This document shows positions 1 through 5,100 of a stretch of 5,100 nt of DNA, one piece after another. Both the position numbers and the translations under genes were made by a program. Within the stretch, counting starts at the first letter, position 1; the number at the start of each line of letters is the position of its first letter. Under the pieces are notes generated by a model. That model was not told the origin of the DNA. It searched no databases and worked only from the letters and a program-made list of their open reading frames with translations. The DNA comes from Candidatus Methylomirabilota bacterium (GTDB taxonomy: Bacteria > Methylomirabilota > Methylomirabilia > Methylomirabilales > JACPAU01). The stretch spans positions 1 to 5,100 of the forward strand of contig JAHFDC010000090.1 of the NCBI GenBank assembly GCA_023249205.1. The letters run 5' to 3'.

Positions 1-1636
1 CCGCCATCCCGCCGCCTGGCGGCTGTGGCTCGAACCCGCCCTCTCCCTCGCGGTCCTGCTGGGCCTCCAGGTTCTGGCCCTGTCCGCGCTCCGCTCCGGG
101 CTTCATCCTCCGCTTACCCTTGAGGCTCGACCCGATCTCAGGTGGCAATCGCCAGCCGCGCGATCGGCCCGCGCGCGCGCGGCCCTCGCCATCGCCCGCG
201 CCGGGGAACGGCAGCCACGCTACAGGCGCGCGTCTTCGGGCGGCCTGCGCGCCGGCGAGCCGGTCCTCGCGCGGGTCGTTCTCCCGGAGCCGAACGCCTG
301 GTTCCGGCTCCCCCACGCGAACGCGACCCAGGCGGGCGAAGCGCCCCCGCGGCTCCTCGGCCTCGTCGAGGATGCTCAGACCGGCCGGCCGCTCGAAGGG
401 GCCCGCATCCTCGCCGGCGGGCGCGTCCTGGCCGTCACCGAGGAGGGCCGCTTTGCGCTCCCCTTCTCCGGGGATGGGGGGGCCGTCCTGGTCAAGGCGG
501 TGCACTACCGGGCGGCGGAGGTGCTGGTCCCGGCCGGGGAAGAGCGGCAGGTGACCGTCCGCCTCGAGCCGTTCACCCCCCGGGGGGTGTACATCACCTT
601 CTACGGGATCGGGGACCGGGAGATCCGCACCCGCACCCTGGAGCTCCTCGAGCGGACCGAGCTGAATACGCTGATCGTTGACGTGAAGGGGGACCGGGGA
701 TTCATCTCGTACAAGAGCGATGTCCCGCTGGCCCAGGCCATCGGGGCCACCCGCGTCACCACCTTCCGCGACGTGGAGGCCCTGCTGCCGGCGCTCAAGG
801 CCCAGGGGATCTACACCATCGCCCGCATCGTGACCTTCAAGGACCCGGTCCTGGCGGCGGCCCGCCCGGAGTGGGCTGTCCTGGATGCCCGGACCGGGGA
901 GCCCTGGATTGACCACGAGGGGCTCGCCTGGGTGGACCCGTTCCGCCCCGAGGTCTGGGCCTACATTATCGCGGTGGCGAAGGAGGCGGTCGAGAAGGGG
1001 TTCGACGAGATCCAGTTCGACTACATCCGCTTCCCTAGCGACGGCGGGATCCAGCATGCCCTCTACTCCCGCCCCCCGGACCTGGCGGAGCGGGTGGCCG
1101 CGATCAGCGGGTTTCTGGCGGAGGCCGCGGCTGCGCTGAAGCCGCTCGGCGCCTTCGTCGCCGCCGATGTTTTCGGCTACACCCTCTGGAATACCGATGA
1201 CACCGGCATCGGCCAGCGGATCGAAGACATGGCCCGATACGTGGACGTCCTCTCGCCGATGGTCTATCCGTCCTCCTACCACCTGGGGATCCCGGGGTAC
1301 CGCCACCCGGTCGCCTACCCGTACGAGATCGTGTATCACAGCCTCGTCCGGGCCCGGGAGCGCCTCCGGGGCACCCCGGTCCGGATCCGCCCCTGGCTCC
1401 AGGACTTCCGCGACTACGCCTTCGACAGGCGCCGGTACACGCCCCGGGAGGTGCTCGCGGAGATCCGTGGCTCGGAGGAGGCGGTGGGGGCGGACGGTTG
1501 GATGCTCTGGAACCCGCGGGTGCGGTACACCGCAGCGGCCCTCGCCCCCAAGCCCGGCCTGGCCGAGGAGCGCCCGGAGGGGGAGAACGGCCACCCCCCG
1601 GGGGCGAACGGGAGTCCCACGTGGCCGGACGAGTAA
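1..1636 (+). CDS. Membrane-anchored DUF4015-type putative glycoside hydrolase with carboxypeptidase-regulatory-like domain (5' partial)
   Basis: The frame is open from the left edge (first full codon at base 2) to TAA at 1634-1636, giving at least 544 residues; no in-frame ATG, GTG or TTG precedes the GTG at 500, so the true start is outside the window. Numbered from the first visible codon: residues about 12-30 form a hydrophobic helix (signal anchor); about 31-115 are an Arg/Ala/Pro-rich linker; about 117-191 resemble a CarboxypepD_reg-like beta-sandwich (GLVEDAQTGRPLEGARI, then EEGRFALPF and a closing VTVRLEPF strand). From about 195 to 515 lies a TIM-barrel-like DUF4015 domain (Pfam PF13200 as I recall): GVYITFYGIG, LIVDVKGDRG, FDEIQFDYIRFPSD (about 334-347), ADVFGYTLW (about 388), LSPMVYPSSY (about 417) and RPWLQDF (about 463). 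The acidic residues of DEIQFDY are the likely catalytic candidates, by inference. The substrate is unknown; an envelope or extracellular glycan is likely. The C-terminal tail (about 520-544) is Pro/Gly-rich and probably disordered. Confidence 0.88.
   Translation, partial: RHPAAWRLWLEPALSLAVLLGLQVLALSALRSGLHPPLTLEARPDLRWQSPAARSARARAALAIARAGERQPRYRRASSGGLRAGEPVLARVVLPEPNAWFRLPHANATQAGEAPPRLLGLVEDAQTGRPLEGARILAGGRVLAVTEEGRFALPFSGDGGAVLVKAVHYRAAEVLVPAGEERQVTVRLEPFTPRGVYITFYGIGDREIRTRTLELLERTELNTLIVDVKGDRGFISYKSDVPLAQAIGATRVTTFRDVEALLPALKAQGIYTIARIVTFKDPVLAAARPEWAVLDARTGEPWIDHEGLAWVDPFRPEVWAYIIAVAKEAVEKGFDEIQFDYIRFPSDGGIQHALYSRPPDLAERVAAISGFLAEAAAALKPLGAFVAADVFGYTLWNTDDTGIGQRIEDMARYVDVLSPMVYPSSYHLGIPGYRHPVAYPYEIVYHSLVRARERLRGTPVRIRPWLQDFRDYAFDRRRYTPREVLAEIRGSEEAVGADGWMLWNPRVRYTAAALAPKPGLAEERPEGENGHPPGANGSPTWPDE
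35..91 (+). other. N-terminal transmembrane segment of the DUF4015 protein
   Basis: The translated stretch PALSLAVLLGLQVLALSAL is continuous and hydrophobic, long enough to cross the membrane once, and is preceded by Arg/Trp residues (RHPAAWRLWLE) and followed by Arg. There is no lipobox cysteine and no clear AxA cleavage site straight after it, so an uncleaved signal anchor with the enzyme domain outside the cytoplasm is the best reading. Further membrane segments upstream of the window cannot be excluded. Confidence 0.65.
571..592. repeat. GC-rich palindrome inside the DUF4015 gene
   Basis: Bases 574-589 (CACCCCCCGGGGGGTG) are a perfect 16-bp inverted repeat with no spacer; one mismatched pair (573/590) is followed by two more pairing positions on each side. 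It encodes the FTPRGVY junction between the regulatory-like domain and the barrel. A C-run next to a G-run is easily produced by Pro-Arg-Gly codons in high-GC DNA, so a function is doubtful. Confidence 0.5.
1611..1614 (+). promoter_or_regulatory. Shine-Dalgarno sequence that decides the deacetylase start
   Basis: GGAG, within a longer GGGAG, lies 6 bases before the GTG at 1621 and inside the end of the preceding gene. This supports GTG 1621 as the true start over the in-frame ATG at 1498, which would add about 41 residues of Pro/Gly/Arg-rich out-of-frame shadow sequence ahead of the export signal. Confidence 0.7.
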
Positions 1637-2646
1637 GCCGGCGCACTCTGCTCCTCGCGGCAACGGGAGCCCTCTACCTTCTGGGCGGCGCGGCGGCCGT
1701 CACCCGCGTCGCCCTGGCGCCGGCCGCAACGGCCGCCCCGCCCCTCCCCGTTCTGCCCGCGCGACTCCCCAACGAGGCGGGGCGGATCCTCATCCTGGAG
1801 TACCACCGGATCGGAGGCGACGAGGGCCGCTGGACGCGGAGCGTGGAGAATTTCCGCGCCGACCTCGACCGCCTGTACCGGGAGGGATACCGGCCGGTCG
1901 CCCTGGGGGACGTCCTCGACGGCCGGATCACCCTGCCCGCGGGCCTCAGCCCCGTCGTCCTCACGTTCGACGACTCCTCGCCCGGCCAGTTCAGATATAT
2001 GGTGCGGGACGGCGACATCGAGATTGACCCGGACTCGGCTGTCGGCATCCTGCTGGAGTTCCACCGGACGCACCCCGACTTCGCCGCCAAGGCCACCTTC
2101 TACGTCCTGCCGGCCGCGGCCCAGCCGCACCGCTTCTTCGGGCAGCCGGCCTACGAGCACCGGAAGCTCCGCCACCTAGTGGAACTGGGATTCGAGATCG
2201 GCAACCACACCCTGTGGCATCACAACCTGGCCCGCGCCGATGCGGCCACGATCCGCCACCAGCTCGCCTCGGCCGTCCGCATCATCCAGGAGGCAGTCCC
2301 CGGCTATCCGGTCCGGACGCTCGCACTCCCCTTCGGCGCCTACCCGGCCGAACTGGCCCCGGCGATTGCGGGCGAATCCGGCGGCACCACCTACCGCCAC
2401 GAGGCGATCTTGATGGTGGCCGGGGGGCCTGCGCTCTCCCCCTTCGCCGCCGCCTTCGACCCCTTCCACCTGCCCCGGATCCAGGCGATCTCCGCCGAGA
2501 TGGATCGCTGGCTCGGGCACTTCGCCCGCCGGCCGGAGGAGCGCTTCGTGAGCGACGGGGACCCGGACGCCGTCACGGTCCCCCGCTCCCGCGCCGGCCT
2601 CTTACGGACCCCGCTGCCCGGCAGGGTGGTCGCGCGCCTCTACTAA
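1621..2646 (+). CDS. Exported polysaccharide deacetylase (CE4/NodB-like)
   Basis: This predicts a 341-residue metal-dependent deacetylase that would remove N- or O-acetyl groups from an envelope or extracellular polysaccharide. Start at GTG 1621 is supported by the GGAG 6 bases upstream and by the signal sequence: SRRTLLLAATGALYLLGG (residues 6-23) fits a twin-arginine signal, with a possible cleavage site in ATAAPP near residue 39. Seen motifs: ILEYHRIG (58-65), a strand-opening motif common in secreted deacetylases; TFDDS (115-119), with D117 and D118 as the expected catalytic-base and metal-binding aspartates; and GNHTLWH (194-200), giving the HxxxH metal ligands H196 and H200. LPFGAYP (236-242) sits where the usual RPPYG motif occurs but lacks the arginine. 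D118 to H196 is 78 residues, longer than the roughly 50 I recall in PgdA, so there is an insertion carrying IDPDSAVGILLEFH. The gene overlaps the upstream DUF4015 gene by 16 bp, implying translational coupling. The substrate is unknown; peptidoglycan GlcNAc and a poly-GlcNAc-type exopolysaccharide are both possible. Confidence 0.9.
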   Translation: MAGRVSRRTLLLAATGALYLLGGAAAVTRVALAPAATAAPPLPVLPARLPNEAGRILILEYHRIGGDEGRWTRSVENFRADLDRLYREGYRPVALGDVLDGRITLPAGLSPVVLTFDDSSPGQFRYMVRDGDIEIDPDSAVGILLEFHRTHPDFAAKATFYVLPAAAQPHRFFGQPAYEHRKLRHLVELGFEIGNHTLWHHNLARADAATIRHQLASAVRIIQEAVPGYPVRTLALPFGAYPAELAPAIAGESGGTTYRHEAILMVAGGPALSPFAAAFDPFHLPRIQAISAEMDRWLGHFARRPEERFVSDGDPDAVTVPRSRAGLLRTPLPGRVVARLY

Positions 2647-2656
2647 GAACCCGGAC
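2647..2656. other. Ten-base convergent intergenic junction
   Basis: Only 10 bases separate the TAA of the deacetylase (2644-2646, + strand) from the TGA of the fusion gene (complement of 2657-2659). No hairpin followed by a T-run is visible here or just inside either gene end, so no intrinsic terminator can be assigned. Transcripts from both sides probably run into the opposite gene or end by a factor-dependent mechanism. Confidence 0.8.
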
Positions 2657-5008
2657 TCAGTAGAGCAGGTACCGCTCCCGCACCCGCAGGAACGCCTCCA
2701 GCGCCTCGGGTTCCGCGCCCGCCGCCGCGCGTCCATCCCCTTGCCTCAGCCACGCCATCGCGGTCCGGTTCCCGAGGAGCTGCTGCACCTTCTCGAGGAG
2801 GAAGGTCCCGGGGTAGAGCCGGTTGAGCGCGGCGGCCACCTCGAGGCCGGTCTGGACGGCCCGGAAGCGCTCCCGGTCCGTCACGATGACCCGCACCCCC
2901 TGGCAGGCCTTCCCCTGGTAGGCCGACGCATTCGGGGTGAAGGCCGTCGGGACGAACCGGACGCCGGGCAGGTCCAGGGCGGTGAGATCGGTGGCCAGCG
3001 CGTCCCCGTTGACCCAGGGGGCCCCCAGGACTTCAAAGGGAGACTCGGTCCCGCGCCCAACGGAGAGATTCGCCGACTCCAGGAGGCCCACCGCCGGGTA
3101 GAGGGTGGCCCCGGTCAGGCTCCGGATGTTGGGGGAGGGGTTCACCCAGGGGATCCCGGTCTCGTCGAACCACTGCTCCCGCCGCCACCCTCGGGCCGGG
3201 ATGACCGTGAGCTCCGCCCCCATCCCCCGCTCGCCGTTGAAGAGCAGGGCCAGTTCCCCCACGGTCATCCCGTGACGGAGCGGGAGCGAATGGTACGCGG
3301 TGAAGGAGGTCAGGTCGGGGTCGAGGACCGGACCCTCCACGACGCGTCCGGTGATCGGGTTGGGGCGGTCCAGGACGACGACCGGCAACCCCTCTGCGGC
3401 CGCCGCCTCCAGCACGTACCCCAGGGTGGTGATATAGGTGTAAAAGCGGGTCCCCACGTCCTGGAGGTCAAAGAGGAGGAGGTCCAGCCCCCGCAGCATC
3501 AGCGGCGTGGGGCGCAGGGTGGCCCCATAGAGGCTGTGGACCGGCAGCCCGGAGACCGCATCCCTGCCGGTGGGGACCGGCCCCTGTGCGCTCCCCGCAA
3601 GGCCGTGCTCCGGACTGAAGAGGGCGCGAAGCCGCACTCCCCCCTCCCGCAGCAGGTCCGCCGTCCGGCGCCCCGCCCGGTCCCGACCCGTCTGGTTCGT
3701 GACCAGCCCGACCCGCCGGCCCGCCAGCGGGGCGAAGGCCAGCCGGCCGAGCACCTCCACTCCCGGCTGAATGCTGACGGGCGGGCTTGCGGGTTCCGGA
3801 TCGGGTCCTTCCAGGAGCGCGCGCCCTGCCGCCGAGACCACGGCCCCCCGGAGGCCTGCCAGATCCCCGTTGCCGTCCGGATGGACGCGGTTACTGAGAA
3901 AGACCACGAGGGTCTCGGTCGGTGGGTCGAGCCAGAGCGCGGTCCCGGTGAACCCGGTGTGGCCGAAGGAGTCGGGGGAGGAGTGGATCCCCCGCACCGC
4001 GGCGGGGGAGTCCACGTCCCAGCCCAGCGTCCGCCGGCCCTTGGCCTGGGGGAGGGAGAGAGGGCTGGTCATCAGGGCGACCGTCCCGGGCGCCAGGATG
4101 CGCCCCTCCCCGTAGAGACCGCCGTTCAAGATGGCCTGCGCGAAGCGGGCGAGATCCATGGCTGTCGAGAAGAGACCGGCGTGCCCCGCCGAGCCCCCCA
4201 TCCGGAAGGCCAGCGGGTCGTGAACGCTCCCCTGGCGCGGGGCGCCATTCAGGATCTGGGTCGGGGCGATCCTCTCGCGCCAGGCCTCCGGCGGGTTGAA
4301 GGCGGTCTCCCCCATTCCGAGGGGCACGAAGATCCGCTCCTCTGCCAGAGCCGACAGCGTACGTCCCGTAGTCCGCTCCAGGATCGCCCCGAGAAGGATG
4401 TAGTTGAGATCACTGTAGAGGTAGCGGGCGCCCGGGGCGGCCACCGCCCGCTCCCGCCGGATCGCCTGGAGGATCGCGGCGGGCCCCTCCGAGGTGTCCT
4501 CCCGGGGGAGGCCGGACGGCAGCCCGGACGTGTGGACCAGCAGGTGACGCACCGTCGCCCGGCCGGCCGGGTGCCTCCGGAACTCTGGGAGGTACCGCTC
4601 CATCGGCTCCTCCAGGCGGACCCGACCCTCTTCCACGAGCTGGAGGATCAGGGGGGCCGTGACCACCACCTTGGTGAGGGAGGCCACGTCAAAGATGGTG
4701 CTCAAATTCATGGGACGGCGCTCGGGGATGATCGCCCGGTCCCCCACCGCCCGCCAGAAGACCACCTTTCCCTGCCGCGCCACCAGGACGACCGCGCCGG
4801 GGAGGCGCCCCTCGCGCACCGCCTCCCCGAGGAGGTCCTCGATCGTGTTCAGGCGCTTCTCCGACATCCCGGCGGCGGCCGGCTCGGCCAGGCTCAGGGT
4901 CCGGGGGGTGGCGCCCGACGCGGCCGCGGGGAGCAGGAGGAGGCCGAGGAGCGTCAGGAGCGCCGGACGGCCGATCGGGTGAGCGGATCTAGACCACGGC
5001 CAGAGCAT
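2657..5008 (-). CDS. Secreted fusion of AmiE-like serine hydrolase and NamZ-like (DUF1343/GH171) exo-N-acetylmuramidase
   Basis: The 783-residue product has two enzymes in one chain. Residues 1-33 are a Sec-type signal peptide: arginines at 7 and 14, hydrophobic core ALLTLLGLLLLPAAA, cleavage near ASG-A. Residues about 38-402 are a serine beta-lactamase/class C PBP fold: SLTK (110-113) with nucleophile S110 and K113; HTSGLPSG (159-166); YSDLNYILLG (198-207), the YxN-type motif with Asp at the third position; and HTG (350-352) in place of KTG. Residues about 413-783 match DUF1343: LVTNQTG (435-441), LFSPEHGL (463-470), SLYG, LLFDLQDVGTRFYTYITTL (511-529), LDRPNPITG (546-554), RHGMTVGEL (578-586), SPNIRS (625-630), NLSVGRGTESPFEVLGAPW (647-665), and terminal RERYLLY. 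B. subtilis AmiE removes peptides from MurNAc, and NamZ (GH171) releases MurNAc from non-reducing ends, so a role in peptidoglycan turnover is inferred. E467 in SPEHG is a candidate catalytic acid. Both halves look intact and full length. Esterase or DD-peptidase activity for the first half remains possible. Confidence 0.9.
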   Translation of the reverse strand: MLWPWSRSAHPIGRPALLTLLGLLLLPAAASGATPRTLSLAEPAAAGMSEKRLNTIEDLLGEAVREGRLPGAVVLVARQGKVVFWRAVGDRAIIPERRPMNLSTIFDVASLTKVVVTAPLILQLVEEGRVRLEEPMERYLPEFRRHPAGRATVRHLLVHTSGLPSGLPREDTSEGPAAILQAIRRERAVAAPGARYLYSDLNYILLGAILERTTGRTLSALAEERIFVPLGMGETAFNPPEAWRERIAPTQILNGAPRQGSVHDPLAFRMGGSAGHAGLFSTAMDLARFAQAILNGGLYGEGRILAPGTVALMTSPLSLPQAKGRRTLGWDVDSPAAVRGIHSSPDSFGHTGFTGTALWLDPPTETLVVFLSNRVHPDGNGDLAGLRGAVVSAAGRALLEGPDPEPASPPVSIQPGVEVLGRLAFAPLAGRRVGLVTNQTGRDRAGRRTADLLREGGVRLRALFSPEHGLAGSAQGPVPTGRDAVSGLPVHSLYGATLRPTPLMLRGLDLLLFDLQDVGTRFYTYITTLGYVLEAAAAEGLPVVVLDRPNPITGRVVEGPVLDPDLTSFTAYHSLPLRHGMTVGELALLFNGERGMGAELTVIPARGWRREQWFDETGIPWVNPSPNIRSLTGATLYPAVGLLESANLSVGRGTESPFEVLGAPWVNGDALATDLTALDLPGVRFVPTAFTPNASAYQGKACQGVRVIVTDRERFRAVQTGLEVAAALNRLYPGTFLLEKVQQLLGNRTAMAWLRQGDGRAAAGAEPEALEAFLRVRERYLLY
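4989..5008 (-). other. Twenty-base overlap coupling the aminotransferase end to the fusion-gene start
   Basis: The ATG of the fusion gene (complement of 5006-5008) lies inside the last codons of the aminotransferase, whose TAG is the complement of 4989-4991. The nearest purine-rich candidate, GAGAGG (complement of 5027-5032), is 18 bases from the ATG, too far for a standard Shine-Dalgarno. Start by re-initiation of ribosomes finishing the upstream gene is therefore likely. The ATG is preferred because it opens directly into a good signal peptide and the next in-frame Met (residue 48) would remove it. Confidence 0.65.
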
Positions 5009-5100
5009 CGCGCATCCGACGGAGCGCCTCTCGCAGGCGGTCTTCGCTTGCCGCGTAGGAGAGGCGCAGGTATCCCTCCCCGTGTTCGCCGAAGGCGGTC
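4989..5100 (-). CDS. PLP-dependent class I/II aminotransferase, C-terminal end (partial)
   Basis: Reading the minus strand from the right edge gives 36 residues before TAG: TAFGEHGEGYLRLSY, then AASEDRLREALRRMRDALAVV. The pattern FGxxGEGYxRLSYA-S-E-L-EA--R is the typical last stretch of fold-type I aminotransferases of the aspartate/aromatic/LL-DAP group. The arginine in GYLRLS corresponds to the family's conserved arginine that binds the substrate alpha-carboxylate (Arg386 in E. coli AspC numbering, from memory). The rest of the gene, with the PLP lysine, lies beyond base 5100, so substrate specificity cannot be told. It is upstream of, and overlaps by 20 bp, the AmiE-NamZ fusion gene and is probably in the same operon. 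Confidence 0.88.
   Translation of the reverse strand, partial: TAFGEHGEGYLRLSYAASEDRLREALRRMRDALAVV

Noticed and set aside
120..681. Two overlapping plus-strand frames of 144 and 179 codons near the left edge
   Set aside because: They are Arg/Pro/Gly/Ser-rich, lack any domain pattern, and overlap the third plus-strand frame that carries the membrane anchor and beta-sandwich.
1498..1620. ATG at 1498 as the deacetylase start
   Set aside because: The extra 41 residues are Pro/Gly/Arg-rich shadow sequence overlapping the conserved end of the DUF4015 domain, and they would bury the export signal; GTG 1621 has a well-spaced GGAG.
500..1636. GTG at 500 as the start of the glycoside hydrolase gene
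   Set aside because: The same frame stays open to the left edge and encodes a transmembrane segment and most of a recognisable beta-sandwich domain; starting at 500 would split that domain.
1104..1646. Minus-strand open frame of 180 codons inside the DUF4015 gene
   Set aside because: The translation is Arg/Pro/Gly-rich low complexity without family motifs and lies opposite a conserved catalytic domain.
1414..2175. Long minus-strand open frame (253 codons) across the end of gene 1 and most of gene 2
   Set aside because: It is antisense to two genes with clear family motifs, and its translation shows no recognisable domain; it is the usual antisense frame of high-GC coding DNA.
3772..3810. 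Possible boundary between two separate genes, with a frameshift or stop, in the linker of the fusion
   Set aside because: The frame is continuous through the linker (GPDPEPASPPVSIQPGVEVL), with no stop; a Pro-rich linker of this kind is typical of a true domain fusion.
3771..4115. Plus-strand open frames opposite the fusion gene (also at 3570-3770 and 4659-4982)
   Set aside because: They are antisense to well-conserved parts of the serine hydrolase and DUF1343 domains and have biased, motif-free translations.

Overview
This is a gene-dense stretch of high-GC bacterial DNA (roughly 70% G+C by eye, with strong G/C preference at third codon positions). It carries four protein genes and almost no non-coding sequence. 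Three products have an export signal or membrane anchor and look like glycan or cell-wall enzymes. Organisms with similar neighbourhoods that I can recall include high-GC diderms such as Rokubacteria/NC10 and deltaproteobacteria-like lineages. That placement is a guess from composition and gene style, with no marker gene to support it.

Layout: (1) bases 1-1636, + strand: the 3' part of a membrane-anchored protein. It has an N-terminal transmembrane segment, a carboxypeptidase-regulatory-like beta-sandwich and a DUF4015-type putative glycoside hydrolase barrel. Its start lies to the left of the window. (2) Bases 1621-2646, + strand: a polysaccharide deacetylase (CE4/NodB-like) with a twin-arginine-type signal. 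It overlaps gene 1 by 16 bp and has a good Shine-Dalgarno sequence inside gene 1. (3) Bases 2657-5008, - strand: a secreted 783-residue fusion of a serine beta-lactamase-fold hydrolase (AmiE-like) and a DUF1343/GH171 NamZ-like exo-N-acetylmuramidase. It converges on gene 2 with only 10 bp between the stop codons. (4) Bases 4989-5100, - strand: the last 36 codons of a PLP-dependent class I/II aminotransferase, which overlaps the start of gene 3 by 20 bp.

How they may work together: genes 1 and 2 form a translationally coupled pair that probably trims or remodels an extracellular polysaccharide or peptidoglycan. Gene 3 joins two activities that Bacillus subtilis makes from separate genes of its muropeptide-rescue cluster (amiE and namZ), so it probably strips peptides from MurNAc and then releases MurNAc from glycan ends. 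The aminotransferase is co-transcribed with gene 3 by position, but a functional link cannot be shown from the fragment. No RNA genes, CRISPR arrays, insertion sequences, clear promoters or intrinsic terminators were seen. The most notable item is the two-enzyme fusion in gene 3, an uncommon arrangement of known families and not an entirely new system.
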